The notes: a model not told the origin generated them from the sequence alone. A stretch of DNA of 64,000 bases from Draconibacterium mangrovi (GCF_010586825.1 NZ_JAAAGB010000002.1:372001-436000); one strand, 5' to 3'; positions 46,037 to 55,708 are shown, counted from the first letter of the stretch. Numbers and translations are program-made.

Positions 46037-48298
46037 TTATGCGTTTTGTTGTTTGATCAGATTTAATGCTGATCCGGCTTTAAACCATTCAATCTGTTGC
46101 GCATTGTAAGTGTGGTTCAGTTTAATGGCATCTTTTGAACCATCAGCGTGAACGAGCTCAACAGTAAGTGCTTTGTCCGGTGCAAAATCTACCAGGTCAA
46201 CAAAGTTGAATACATCGTCTTCCTGTACCAGGTCGTAATCGTTTTCGTTCGCGAAGGTCAATCCTAACATTCCCTGTTTTTTCAGGTTGGTTTCGTGGAT
46301 ACGTGCAAACGATTTAACGATAACGGCTTTTACACCCAAATGACGAGGTTCCATGGCGGCATGCTCGCGCGACGATCCTTCACCGTAGTTATGATCGCCA
46401 ACCACAACCGTTGGAATTCCCTCGGCTTTGTACTGGCGCTGAACGGCAGGAACTGCATCGTATTCGCCGGTAAGCTGGTTTTTCACTTTGTTAGTTTCGC
46501 CATTAAACGCGTTAACGGCCCCAATCAGCATGTTATTTGAAATATTATCTAGGTGACCACGGAAACGTAACCACGGTCCGGCCATTGAAATGTGGTCGGT
46601 GGTACATTTTCCTTCGGCTTTAATTAGCAGTTTGGCACCGGTTATGTTCTGTCCGTCCCATTTTTCGAAAGGCGATAAAAGCTGCAAACGATTCGAGTCG
46701 TCGGCAACATTTATCACAACGTTTGAACCGTCTGCGGCAGGTGCCTGGAATCCCGGATCTTTTACATCAAAACCTTTGCTCGGAAGTTCTTCGCCTGTTG
46801 GCAGGTCGAGTTTTACTTCTTCGCCGTTTTTGTTGGTCAGGGTATCGGTAGCCGGATTAAAATCCAAACGACCGGCAATGGCCAGCGCAGTTACCAGCTC
46901 GGGCGATGTTACAAAAGCGTGGGTATTCGGGTTGCCGTCGGCACGTTTCGAGAAGTTACGGTTGAACGAGTGTACAATCGTGTTTTTCTCTCCTTTTTCC
47001 GCTCCGGGGCGCGCCCACTGACCGATACATGGTCCGCAGGCATTAGCAAATACTTTTCCTCCAATTTTCTCGAAGGTATCGATAAATCCATCGCGTTCGA
47101 TGGTGTAACGCACTTGCTCCGATCCCGGCGTAATGGTGAATTCTGCCTGGGTAACCAAACCTTTTTCTTCGGCTTGTTTGGCAATCGACGCAGCACGCGA
47201 AATATCTTCGTATGATGAGTTGGTACAGCTACCAATCAATCCTACAGAAACTTCCATTGGCCAACCGTTGGCTTCGGCTGTTTCTTTCATTTGCGATATA
47301 GGAGTGGCACGGTCTGGGGTAAATGGCCCGTTTACGTGTGGCTCCAGTTCGGAAAGGTTGATCTCGATCAACTCATCGTAATATTGTTCAGGATTGGCAT
47401 AAACTTCGGCATCGGCATCAAGGTGTTCTTTTACCCCATTGGCCAGATCAGCCACTTCTGCACGACCTGTGGCGCGTAAATAACGCTCCATACTTTCGTC
47501 GTAAGCAAAAATACTTGTGGTAGCACCCACTTCGGCACCCATGTTACAAATGGTTCCTTTACCGGTTGCTGAAAGCGATTTGGCACCTTCGCCAAAATAT
47601 TCGATAATGGCTCCCGTACCACCTTTTACGGTAAGAATTCCGGCCACCTTCAGAATTACATCTTTTGGAGCCGCCCAGCCACTCAATTTTCCGGTGAGTT
47701 TTACACCGATCATTTTTGGCATCTTCAACTCCCAGGCCATTCCTGCCATTACATCAACAGCGTCGGCACCACCAACTCCAATGGCAACCATTCCCAGTCC
47801 TCCCGCGTTAACGGTGTGCGAGTCGGTTCCGATCATCATCCCTCCCGGGAATGCATAATTTTCCAAAACCACCTGGTGAATAATGCCGGCTCCCGGTTTC
47901 CAGAAACCTATTCCGTATTTATTGGAAACAGACTCCAGGAAATCAAAAACTTCCTTGTTAGCGGTTTTTGAAACGGAGAGGTCGGTTTTTCCTTCTACCT
48001 GCGCCTGAATTAAGTGGTCGCAATGCACGGTTGACGGAACGGCTGTTCGCTTTTTTCCTGAGTTAATAAATTGAAGCAATGCCATCTGTGCAGTAGCGTC
48101 CTGCATGGCTACACGGTCGGGAGCAAAATCAACATAATCTGCTCCGCGTTTAAAGGCAGCTAATTCCTGCGCTGCAAACAGGTGAGAATAAAGAATTTTT
48201 TCTGCGTACGTCATTGGCTTATTCAGAATGCCTTTGGCTTGTTTCACCTTTTCGGGGAGTTCTGAATACACTTTTTTTACTAGGTCTAAATCAAACAT
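46037..48298 (-). CDS. acn: Aconitate hydratase, mitochondrial-like
   Basis: The start is the ATG at 48298 ([20 protein letters not shown]); the longer frame adds 19 residues with no family support. The 753-residue enzyme isomerises citrate to isocitrate. The iron-sulfur ligands are Cys358 (GSCTNS), Cys421 and Cys424 ([10 protein letters not shown]), the same numbers as in mature bovine mitochondrial aconitase. Other conserved blocks are [20 protein letters not shown] and [20 protein letters not shown] mitochondrial-like aconitase is known from Bacteroides fragilis. It is the first gene of the TCA block. Confidence 0.97.
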   Translation of the reverse strand: MFDLDLVKKVYSELPEKVKQAKGILNKPMTYAEKILYSHLFAAQELAAFKRGADYVDFAPDRVAMQDATAQMALLQFINSGKKRTAVPSTVHCDHLIQAQVEGKTDLSVSKTANKEVFDFLESVSNKYGIGFWKPGAGIIHQVVLENYAFPGGMMIGTDSHTVNAGGLGMVAIGVGGADAVDVMAGMAWELKMPKMIGVKLTGKLSGWAAPKDVILKVAGILTVKGGTGAIIEYFGEGAKSLSATGKGTICNMGAEVGATTSIFAYDESMERYLRATGRAEVADLANGVKEHLDADAEVYANPEQYYDELIEINLSELEPHVNGPFTPDRATPISQMKETAEANGWPMEVSVGLIGSCTNSSYEDISRAASIAKQAEEKGLVTQAEFTITPGSEQVRYTIERDGFIDTFEKIGGKVFANACGPCIGQWARPGAEKGEKNTIVHSFNRNFSKRADGNPNTHAFVTSPELVTALAIAGRLDFNPATDTLTNKNGEEVKLDLPTGEELPSKGFDVKDPGFQAPAADGSNVVINVADDSNRLQLLSPFEKWDGQNITGAKLLIKAEGKCTTDHISMAGPWLRFRGHLDNISNNMLIGAVNAFNGETNKVKNQLTGEYDAVPAVQRQYKAEGIPTVVVGDHNYGEGSSREHAAMEPRHLGVKAVIVKSFARIHETNLKKQGMLGLTFANENDYDLVQEDDVFNFVDLVDFAPDKALTVELVHADGSKDAIKLNHTYNAQQIEWFKAGSALNLIKQQNA

Positions 48299-48606
48299 AA
48301 GAAATTTAGTTTTTTTGAATATTGTCGGCGTATTAATTTTCGCTTTTACTAACAATAAATATCGTGAAAAGTTGACTGATTTCCTATAGAAATTTATTAT
48401 CGCAGTTCACTGATATCAATAAATGCCGAATATAAATAAACCATAATATAAGTTTTCTATTTGTAATTTTAATCACATAACAGGACCGGGGAGATTTGAT
48501 ATATATCAATGTGCCGAACTAACGTAACGGGGGATTTATTACTGTGTGATATTCAGTGTATTAGTCGAAGGATTTATTTAACAGGTACAACGCAGATTGT
48601 GTTATG
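48299..48606. other. Upstream region of the TCA block
   Basis: This A/T-rich gap separates the carotenoid operon end from aconitase. Besides the FNR-type box I see no gene, no clear terminator after crtI and no perfect TAnnTTTG site on the minus strand. Confidence 0.6.
48496..48509. promoter_or_regulatory. Perfect FNR/Crp-type box upstream of aconitase
   Basis: TTGATATATATCAA is a perfect match to TTGAT-N4-ATCAA, the FNR consensus of proteobacteria. Its centre is 204 bases upstream of the aconitase start, and the region between could hold a leader. Which protein binds it is unknown; a Crp/Fnr-family gene lies at 32198. Confidence 0.45.
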
Positions 48607-50082
48607 TTATGAAACATGTTGCTGAATGCGCTTAAAAGCTAGCTTAGAGCTGATTATAGCCATTGGTATTCCGGCTCCGGGAACGGTTGATGCACCCACA
48701 TAAAAAACGTTTTTATATTTCTCATCGATATTGCGTGGGCGCATAATGCCAATCTGGTTCATATTATGCGATAATCCGAGTCCGGCTCCACGGTGCAAAT
48801 TAAAGCGGTTTTGCCACACTTGCGGGGTGTAAATGGTTCTTGAAACGATTTCTTCTTTTATGTTTTTTCCTATTCTATCCGAGAAATCTTCAATAATACT
48901 GTCAACGATCTGGTCTTTATCCGACCAGTCTTGTTTGTGGTAGAGATTGGGCACCGGGCAGACAAAAAACAGACTTTCGCAACCTTCGGGCGCACAATCG
49001 TTATTGTGTTTCGACAAGACATTTACATAATAATAGGGTTTTTGTAAAGTCCCCGGGTTTTTCATCACATTCTCGGCATAGTCTTTATAATTCGTTCCCA
49101 GGTAGTAGTTGTGATGATTTACCTGTGGCAATTTACATTTCAGCCCGATATAGAAAGTAAGGTAGCCCATTGTCCAACTCATTTTATCGAGTTTGGCAGG
49201 AGCATAAGCGGGCCGTATAAAAATATTCCCTCTGAACCAGGCAGCATCCGAATTGATGAGGTAACTGTCGGCCGACCACGATTTGCCGTTTTGGTCGGTC
49301 AGTGCTATTAAAACTCCGTTGTCTTCGGTAAATCCCTTTATCTCGGTGTTGTAATGGATTTTTACGTTTTCCTTGTTCAGGATATCTAGAAAACCTTCAA
49401 CAATTTTATACATCCCGCCTTTTACGTTGTAGTAGCCGTCGTGTTTAAATTCGGTGTACGAAAGCAGACTATAAATTCCCATGGTATCGAAAGGCGTACG
49501 CCCCAGGAAAAAGGCCACCAGCGAAATAATCTGTTGCGCCTGGGATGATGAAAAATAGTTGGTAACGTGGTTCCAGAAGCTTTTGAACAATACCGGAATA
49601 TGTACCGGGTTTACGCGCATTAAAGCCCAAACATAACCCGCCAGTGAATCGAAGTTTTGTTTGATCACAATATCAACGGTGTCGTGAAATAGCGCACCGG
49701 CTTTATTCATGTAACGTTCAAACTTTTCTTTAAAGTCGGGTTCGATATCGGCAAACTGTTCAGCAAGTTTATCAATGTTTTTGTATAGGAAATAGGTTTT
49801 ATCGTCGCCTCGGAAATTTACCGTGTACAGCGGATCCAGTTCCACATATTCGAACGGAAGTTGAATGCCACAATCCTTGGCAAACTCCTCAAACTCGTAC
49901 GACATGCTGAAAAAACTTGGACCGGTATCGAAGGTAAAACCATCTTTTTTTATCTGGTTCAGTCTGCCACCGGCTTGTTCGTTTTTTTCCAGCATCTCAA
50001 CTTCGTAACCGTTTTTTACCAACCGAATTGCCGTGGCCAGTCCGCCGATTCCGGCACCTACTATCAAAACCTTTTTCTTCAT
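48607..50082 (-). CDS. crtI: Phytoene desaturase-type carotenoid oxidoreductase
   Basis: This 491-residue protein has an N-terminal FAD-binding motif (VLIVGAGIGGLATAIRL), the GGRLNQIKKDGFTFDTGPSF segment and the C-terminal VGASTVPGAGIPMAIISSKL, all typical of CrtI. CrtI introduces double bonds into phytoene to give lycopene; a CrtD-like role cannot be excluded, but it is the only desaturase in the operon. It overlaps the TPR gene by four bases and is the last of nine genes. Confidence 0.92.
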   Translation of the reverse strand: MKKKVLIVGAGIGGLATAIRLVKNGYEVEMLEKNEQAGGRLNQIKKDGFTFDTGPSFFSMSYEFEEFAKDCGIQLPFEYVELDPLYTVNFRGDDKTYFLYKNIDKLAEQFADIEPDFKEKFERYMNKAGALFHDTVDIVIKQNFDSLAGYVWALMRVNPVHIPVLFKSFWNHVTNYFSSSQAQQIISLVAFFLGRTPFDTMGIYSLLSYTEFKHDGYYNVKGGMYKIVEGFLDILNKENVKIHYNTEIKGFTEDNGVLIALTDQNGKSWSADSYLINSDAAWFRGNIFIRPAYAPAKLDKMSWTMGYLTFYIGLKCKLPQVNHHNYYLGTNYKDYAENVMKNPGTLQKPYYYVNVLSKHNNDCAPEGCESLFFVCPVPNLYHKQDWSDKDQIVDSIIEDFSDRIGKNIKEEIVSRTIYTPQVWQNRFNLHRGAGLGLSHNMNQIGIMRPRNIDEKYKNVFYVGASTVPGAGIPMAIISSKLAFKRIQQHVS

Positions 50083-50822
50083 TCTTCTGTCAGTTTTGTT
50101 TTTAAGTCAGGATAAAGTTCGTCTTTAATCCATTTAAAATCGGGTTCAAATTTTAACGCTTTCTCGTATATAACCTGCGCTTTCTTCAATTCGTTCAATT
50201 CTTCGTACGATTGCCCGGTTAAACTCAGTAAACTCAGGTAATTCCAGTCGTTCTCCAGTTCTTCGGGTTTCTTTTCCATCTGTTCAATAGCCAGCAAAAA
50301 GTGCTCGATGGCCACTTGCTTCGATCCGCCAAAAACTGCCGGCATATAAAAATAAGCGTTGCCATATTGCACGTGGGCAAAGGGCAGTTCATTGTTTTGT
50401 TCCAGCGACAGGTCGGCATGTTTAATGCTTCTTCTTCCGTAAATTGGCGCTTTTATGGGCTGAATTCCAATTTTAAATCCCCAGAAAGCCGCTTTGTAGG
50501 CATTGATCAGTGCCGGATTAAAGTTCTTTTCCTCCAGAGTCTCGAGGTTTTCCTCAGCCAGATCAAGATAGTATTTGGCTTTCTTATCATCGTCTTCAGC
50601 TAAACAATAACCTATGTAACCGTATTGGTAGTTGACCAGTTCACAGAGATAGCCGGCATTTTCTGTTTTGTTTTGCTCCAGGCTGTCGATTATGGTTTTC
50701 CACTTGTCCATCCGGTTGCTAATGTAGGCCTGATAGATTTTTTCCTTGTTCGAAGCAAAAGCACTTACGGAAAGGAAAAAGACCAAAAACAGTGAAATTA
50801 TGATATCGTTCTTCCTTTCCAT
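50079..50822 (-). CDS. Exported TPR protein within the carotenoid operon
   Basis: This 247-residue protein has a signal peptide (MERKNDIIISLFLVFFLSVS, cut after AFA) and TPR-like helices over the rest, clearest at about residues 175-235 (LLSLTGQSYEELNELKKAQV). Its stop overlaps crtI by four bases and its start lies inside the end of the glycosyltransferase gene, so it is translated with them. No role in carotenoid synthesis is established for such a protein; it may help assemble or place the pathway at the membrane. Confidence 0.7.
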   Translation of the reverse strand: MERKNDIIISLFLVFFLSVSAFASNKEKIYQAYISNRMDKWKTIIDSLEQNKTENAGYLCELVNYQYGYIGYCLAEDDDKKAKYYLDLAEENLETLEEKNFNPALINAYKAAFWGFKIGIQPIKAPIYGRRSIKHADLSLEQNNELPFAHVQYGNAYFYMPAVFGGSKQVAIEHFLLAIEQMEKKPEELENDWNYLSLLSLTGQSYEELNELKKAQVIYEKALKFEPDFKWIKDELYPDLKTKLTEE

Positions 50823-51889
50823 TGGTAGGCTTTTTTTGATTTATTGAGAAATGCTTTTATAATGAAAATACCCAGCACCACTTGTTGAGGAATGGCGAGC
50901 AGCAGGTTTTTTAAAGGGTTTTGATGGCTGATAACACTTATTAAAATGTGAATGGATACAAGCATTAATAAATAGGAGGACACGAATACTTTGGGCAATG
51001 CGATAAGAACTGGAATAAATCCTAAGGTGGTGATCAGCCAAAAGAGTACGGCCAATATTCCTGAGTTCCCAAAAAACATAATTACGTTTTTCGAGAAGCC
51101 GTTTACAGCGTCGCTGAACGAATTGTACATGCGGCAGGAAATTGAAGCGTTTCCCGATAAACATGCGATTTGGATTCCATTTTGCTTGAAATATTGGGCA
51201 ATGGATATGTCTTCCACTTTATTGTCCCGAAAGGTGTGATGTGGTTGTTTGTCACGGTATGTTTTGGCATCGAAGAGCATAAATTGCCCGTTTGCAGCTG
51301 CCATTGATGAAAAGGGCAGAAGCCTGACAAAAACCAGTGGCAATAAACTGAGCAGAATAAAATTCATATTCGGAACCGTCAAATATTCACCCCAGCTGTG
51401 CATGTTTTGTTTGGGGAAAATAGAGAGCAAACCAAGTTGATGTTTTTTAAGTTTGGCGATTGTTCCGGCGATTATTGCTCCCGAAATTTGTACATCAGCA
51501 TCCAGAAATAACAAGTAATTTCCTTTTGCTTTTTGGGCCAGTTGGTAACAACCATAGTTTTTCCCCAGCCAACCTTCGGGAAGTCCGTCGGAATTGAAAA
51601 GCTGAAAACGTTGATCTGTTTTTGCGTACGATTCAACAATTTCTGAAGTTTTATCGGTCGACTGATCGTTAAAGACCAAGACCTCAAAATTTTGCCATTT
51701 CTGCTGTTGAAGATCCTGAAGTAAACTGCCGATGTTTTGTTCTTCGTTACGTGCCGGAATAAGAATGGAAACAAGCGGGTTAAAATCGTTTGGGCAAGGG
51801 GGAAGTGGTTGCCTGAAAATTGCATTCAGCAATACAACCCAAAGTTGAATCGCCGTAAAAATGAATATGATCCATGCTGCAATTATCAT
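50798..51889 (-). CDS. Membrane GT2 glycosyltransferase, CruG/CrtQ-like
   Basis: This 363-residue protein has an N-terminal span (residues 1-22), a GT2 domain with LVSILIPARNEEQNIGSLL and the metal-binding DAD at residues 130-132, a second acidic site (VEDISIAQYF) and two to three C-terminal spans. In this operon the likely acceptor is a hydroxylated carotenoid, as for CruG (myxoxanthophyll) or CrtQ (staphyloxanthin). The sugar donor cannot be told. Confidence 0.82.
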   Translation of the reverse strand: MIIAAWIIFIFTAIQLWVVLLNAIFRQPLPPCPNDFNPLVSILIPARNEEQNIGSLLQDLQQQKWQNFEVLVFNDQSTDKTSEIVESYAKTDQRFQLFNSDGLPEGWLGKNYGCYQLAQKAKGNYLLFLDADVQISGAIIAGTIAKLKKHQLGLLSIFPKQNMHSWGEYLTVPNMNFILLSLLPLVFVRLLPFSSMAAANGQFMLFDAKTYRDKQPHHTFRDNKVEDISIAQYFKQNGIQIACLSGNASISCRMYNSFSDAVNGFSKNVIMFFGNSGILAVLFWLITTLGFIPVLIALPKVFVSSYLLMLVSIHILISVISHQNPLKNLLLAIPQQVVLGIFIIKAFLNKSKKAYQWKGRTIS

Positions 51890-51891
51890 CT

Positions 51892-52512
51892 TTAAATTTC
51901 TTTTTTAGCCTGCGTTTCCAGGCAATTGTTATAAAAAGCGTTGTAGGCCTTTTCTATTTCGTCAATATTCCATGCTCCGGTGTAGTGTTGCAGGTTGAAA
52001 AAAGCATTAGGTTTCGCATCAGCAAAATAATCGATGAGGTTAGCTTGAAAAACGATCTGGATTTCATTTTTTGTTCGCTGCAAAATCTTCTCAATTCCCT
52101 TCTCGAAAACAAATTTGTTCTGGTAAATGCTTTTTATGTTTCCCTGAGGAAACAGCAAAACCAGATTCTTTGCATCCGACAATAATTCGGCGGTGTAATC
52201 AAAGGTTTCAATAATCGACTTCGACCGTTTTTTGATGGAGAACCCGCCGGTATACCGGAAAAACCAGTTTTTTCGAAGCTCCTCTTCCAACATCATAAAA
52301 TGGTATTTCCGTTTAAAGAGTTGTTGGTTAATGTATAAAGTCCAAATGCCGTCCCACCAACTCACGTGGTTGCAGATCAACAGAATGGGCAAACCTTTGT
52401 CCTGTATCGCGCCATTGATGGTAAACGACTGAAAGTGATGTTTCATTTTCCGGATTACATAATGCCTGAAAAATGGATCGAGGAGAAAATTATGTTTTGC
52501 TTTTATGATCAA
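51892..52512 (-). CDS. PlsC-like acyltransferase
   Basis: This 206-residue protein has the HX4D acyltransferase motif (NHVSWWDG, His49 and Asp54) and a later FPQGNIKSI block in the place of the usual FPEGTR. In the carotenoid operon it may acylate the sugar of a carotenoid glycoside, as CrtO does in staphyloxanthin synthesis; a phospholipid role is the alternative. It starts two bases before the GT2 gene on the coding strand. Confidence 0.8.
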   Translation of the reverse strand: MIIKAKHNFLLDPFFRHYVIRKMKHHFQSFTINGAIQDKGLPILLICNHVSWWDGIWTLYINQQLFKRKYHFMMLEEELRKNWFFRYTGGFSIKKRSKSIIETFDYTAELLSDAKNLVLLFPQGNIKSIYQNKFVFEKGIEKILQRTKNEIQIVFQANLIDYFADAKPNAFFNLQHYTGAWNIDEIEKAYNAFYNNCLETQAKKEI

Positions 52513-52516
52513 AGTT

Positions 52517-53179
52517 TTAGTTTAAAGTTAAAAGTAACAGGGCAAAAAATAAAGTCTGAATGCCAAAAACCACCGGCGCTATCCGGTTTTTTGTATCTAT
52601 TTTTAGTACGCTGATTGCCAGTGAAAAAAGCAGGGCCAAAACAAACCAGGCCACATAGTTTTGCAGGGGAACCGGAGATTGGTAAAAAGTCCACATAGAC
52701 AATTGTGGTGCTACCTGTTCCAATAAAACATCGTAGGCCAGCAGTAAAAAGGCTGCCCCAAAAACTTTTATTGCTGCATGCCAGTTTGTTTTCTCCATCA
52801 CTGAATTGGAGACATAAACAAGCAAAAGCCAGTTCAATCCAATAATTAGCGGCGTGTTAAACAATTTTATACCCAACCCGTGCCCGTAGGTGTAGCTGCC
52901 AAAAATAGCTCCGGTGTTTACACCAATTAGTTCAACAATAAAGCTGGCGGTAAAAATAAAAACGAGAACCAGTATTGCTTTTTGTGAAAACTTGCCGTGA
53001 AATAAGGCCACAATAAAAGAGCTCAATAACAAAGCAAACGGCGTTAAATGCACAAAAAGCGAGCGGGAAGCGGGAATGGAAAAGCCTGCAAGTCCAGCAG
53101 CATAAAAAATGAGGAGAAAGAGAACAAAGTACCGGTAATTTGCCTGTAATGAATTTGCTATGTTTTTTGTGCCAATCAT
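52517..53179 (-). CDS. CruF-like carotenoid hydratase (DUF422 membrane protein)
   Basis: This 220-residue protein has seven or so hydrophobic spans and the DUF422/CruF pattern FIVELIGVNTGAIFGSYTYG and NTPLIIGLNWLLLVYV. CruF adds water at the psi-end C1-C2 bond of carotenoids, creating the hydroxyl used in later steps. Alternatives within the family (bisanhydrobacterioruberin hydratase) catalyse a similar reaction. It overlaps the cyclase gene by four bases. Confidence 0.82.
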   Translation of the reverse strand: MIGTKNIANSLQANYRYFVLFLLIFYAAGLAGFSIPASRSLFVHLTPFALLLSSFIVALFHGKFSQKAILVLVFIFTASFIVELIGVNTGAIFGSYTYGHGLGIKLFNTPLIIGLNWLLLVYVSNSVMEKTNWHAAIKVFGAAFLLLAYDVLLEQVAPQLSMWTFYQSPVPLQNYVAWFVLALLFSLAISVLKIDTKNRIAPVVFGIQTLFFALLLLTLN

Positions 53180-53862
53180 TTTTTAGCGAATTTCTTTAAC
53201 TGTTCAATTAGCAACATGTTGTATAAAATCATGCTGAAAGCATAGGCAAAATCTTCAACGGGAATGGTGAAAATCCGTATTCCCAGGTTTTCACTGTTGT
53301 TGTACCACACCACTTCTCCGTTGATATACGAACCGGTTAAAATACCGTTTACGATGAGGAACGGAACAAGGATGACACCGAAAGTGATAAAAAACGAACG
53401 GGGAATTCTGCTGTTTAAAAGTAAAGCCAGCAGCAAAACAACCGCCAGTTTCAGCGAAATGTAAAATGTGTAGCTTTTATCGGTGTTAAAAACAGCTATC
53501 AATACGCACAAAACAATTAGTGCTATTATCAATGCCCTATTTATTGACTTTGGTATTTCCAGCTTTGGAAAATATTCGCGGACGGATTCGTGAAGGAAAA
53601 TACTGGCATAGGGAATAACTACAAAAAACAGGATTTCCTCTAATGGGAGAGAGAACAAATAAATGCCGGAAAGATATTCCGGGTTAAAGCCCCAAATGCC
53701 CCGGTTGGTAAAATTTACATCGAAAATGATATACACTAAAGCCACCAGCAGAATGGAAGGAAAAACAAATTTCCACTGTTTGTAAAACTGCAGCCGTTTA
53801 TCGAAACTGAGCAGCAAAGGCACTGCGCCGGAAGCCGTAAGTAGTATAAAGTACAATGACAT
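53176..53862 (-). CDS. Lycopene cyclase, fused CrtYc-CrtYd type
   Basis: This 228-residue membrane protein contains two homologous halves, each with a conserved acidic site: FSLPLEEILFF in the first and FTIPVEDFAYAF in the second. This is the CrtYcd or fungal-type cyclase fold (not the FAD-dependent CrtY), as often found in Bacteroidota. It forms beta-ionone rings on lycopene. It lies directly after crtZ. Confidence 0.88.
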   Translation of the reverse strand: MSLYFILLTASGAVPLLLSFDKRLQFYKQWKFVFPSILLVALVYIIFDVNFTNRGIWGFNPEYLSGIYLFSLPLEEILFFVVIPYASIFLHESVREYFPKLEIPKSINRALIIALIVLCVLIAVFNTDKSYTFYISLKLAVVLLLALLLNSRIPRSFFITFGVILVPFLIVNGILTGSYINGEVVWYNNSENLGIRIFTIPVEDFAYAFSMILYNMLLIEQLKKFAKK

Positions 53863-54336
53863 TTATTTCTTTAAAAAACGAAATTGAAAGATCAGTAATC
53901 CATAGTTGTCGAAATCGCGAATGTTCTTTCCGCGATGGTGTGCCAGGTGTGCCTCTCGCACGGCCCTGAGGTATTTGTTTTTTGTGTTGGATAAAAAGGG
54001 AATGTTGAGCCGTTGGTGGATCATTACGTCGTGAATGGCAAAATAGGTGAGCCCGTACAAACTAATACCAATGCCCAGTGCAATTAAAGCTGAGATTTGA
54101 AAGAAAAAACCAACGATGAGGACAACAATTGCCGGAATGGCGTATACGAGGAAAAAATAGTCGTTCTTTTCAAAACCTGGTTTGTACAACTCGGTTTGCG
54201 ATGCATTTTTTTTGTGGTCGTTTACATGATGATCGCGGTGCCATTTCCATAAAAAGCCATGCATAACAAATTTATGGTTCGACCAGGCTACGAACTCCAT
54301 AAAACAAAAGGCTGCTATGGCAATTAGTATATTCAC
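53863..54336 (-). CDS. crtZ: Beta-carotene hydroxylase
   Basis: This 157-residue membrane protein has the histidine clusters of the fatty-acid hydroxylase-like CrtZ family: HKFVMHGFLWKWHRDHH (residues 21-37), HDVMIH and REAHLAHHRGK. It hydroxylates the ionone ring at C3. The start overlaps idi by four bases. Confidence 0.93.
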   Translation of the reverse strand: MNILIAIAAFCFMEFVAWSNHKFVMHGFLWKWHRDHHVNDHKKNASQTELYKPGFEKNDYFFLVYAIPAIVVLIVGFFFQISALIALGIGISLYGLTYFAIHDVMIHQRLNIPFLSNTKNKYLRAVREAHLAHHRGKNIRDFDNYGLLIFQFRFLKK

Positions 54337-54869
54337 GTTTCTACTTTTAAATGTTCCTCAACGCGTTCGTATATCTTTTTAAACCAAACGGTATAGTTCT
54401 CCGGATTGTTCTTTACATCCTTTTTTAATTCTTCGAAGTTGATGTATTTCCAATTGGAAACTTCATCGGCATTCGGCTCCGGCTTTTCATCGCAAAAACC
54501 AATAAAAACACGATCGAGTTCGTGTTCGGTAAGCTGGTTGTCCAGTTCTTCTTTGTAGATAAACGCAAATATCTCCTGCAACGGAGCTGTCATGCCCATT
54601 TCTTGCATTAAGCGGCGGTTAGCAGCATCAAAACTGGTCTCTTCAGGGTAGGGATGACTGCAACAGGTGTTGGTCCACAGCCCGTTGGAGTGGTATTTGT
54701 TGAAAGCCCGCTGATGTATAAGCCATTCGCCTTTCGAGTTGACGATAAACACAGAAATGGCTCGGTGAAGCAACCCTTTCAGGTGCGCCTCCATTTTTTC
54801 CATCTCACCAAGTACTTTGTCGTTTTCGTCGACCAGAATCACTTTTTCTATTTTGTGGTTGTTCGTCAT
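54333..54869 (-). CDS. idi: Isopentenyl diphosphate isomerase, type I
   Basis: This 178-residue Nudix-fold enzyme interconverts IPP and DMAPP. It has the active-site TNTCCSHPYPEE with the catalytic Cys, the LTEHELDRVFIG segment with the catalytic Glu and an overall length like bacterial IDI-1. It overlaps both crtB and crtZ by four bases, so it is clearly part of the pathway operon. Confidence 0.95.
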   Translation of the reverse strand: MTNNHKIEKVILVDENDKVLGEMEKMEAHLKGLLHRAISVFIVNSKGEWLIHQRAFNKYHSNGLWTNTCCSHPYPEETSFDAANRRLMQEMGMTAPLQEIFAFIYKEELDNQLTEHELDRVFIGFCDEKPEPNADEVSNWKYINFEELKKDVKNNPENYTVWFKKIYERVEEHLKVET

Positions 54870-55708
54870 ACAAGTCCGAGATTATAGAGTGTTTTTGCTT
54901 TAACCATGATCAACATTTTTTTGTAATTCGGAATTCGTACCCTGTTTTGCATAATTACAGAGGCAGGAGTTTCACGTAACTTATTTAGCAGTAAACGGTA
55001 ATAATAATAAGCCAGTAGAACGGCGAGTTTTGATTTTCCGGGTAGCTTTTTAATGCCTTCGTAGGCGGTTTCAAAATCGGCTTCTATATCTTTTACAATG
55101 CGTTTCTTTTCTTCGTCGCAAAATTCTTTACTGCATAATTCCGCAAAATAAGTCCGGCCCAACGTTTCAGTGTCTTCACGCAGGTCGCGCAAAAAATTTA
55201 CTTTCTGAAAAGCAGAGCCGAGTTTCATGGCAGGTGTTACCAACTCGTCGAATTTTTCCTGATCACCGTCGCAAAATACTTTCAAACACATCAAACCAAC
55301 CACATCGGCCGAGCCGTAGATGTATTGGTTGGCCTCCAGTTTTGTTTTGTATTCTTTTTTTTCCAGATCGTATCTCATGCTGGTAAGAAAAGCTTCGACA
55401 TGAGCCAGCGAGATCTTGTATTTTTTTACGGTGTCCTGAAACGCCTGAAGAACCGGATTAAGACTAATCCCTCGTTTCATGGCATCTTTAAAATCTTCTT
55501 CGAATTTATTGAGTAGGTAGGCCTTGTCGTTTTCGTGAAAAGTATCAACGATTTCATCGGCCAAACGAACAAAACCATAAATGCTGTAAATAGCATCGCG
55601 ATGCTGTTTTTGCAATAAACTGGTAGCATACGAGAAAGACGTGCTGTAACTGGATGTTACAACTTTCGAGATCTTTATTGAACAGGCGTTGTACAATTTC
55701 ATATACAT
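54866..55708 (-). CDS. crtB: Phytoene synthase
   Basis: This 280-residue squalene/phytoene synthase has the two aspartate-rich motifs: ADEIVD (Asp51, Asp55) and DLREDTE in the second half, after the FLRDL contact. It joins two GGPP molecules to phytoene. It is the first gene of the nine-gene operon; the second Met (MKLYNACSIKIS) could also be the start. The 172 bases upstream have no perfect phylum-type promoter that I can see. Confidence 0.94.
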   Translation of the reverse strand: MYMKLYNACSIKISKVVTSSYSTSFSYATSLLQKQHRDAIYSIYGFVRLADEIVDTFHENDKAYLLNKFEEDFKDAMKRGISLNPVLQAFQDTVKKYKISLAHVEAFLTSMRYDLEKKEYKTKLEANQYIYGSADVVGLMCLKVFCDGDQEKFDELVTPAMKLGSAFQKVNFLRDLREDTETLGRTYFAELCSKEFCDEEKKRIVKDIEADFETAYEGIKKLPGKSKLAVLLAYYYYRLLLNKLRETPASVIMQNRVRIPNYKKMLIMVKAKTLYNLGLV

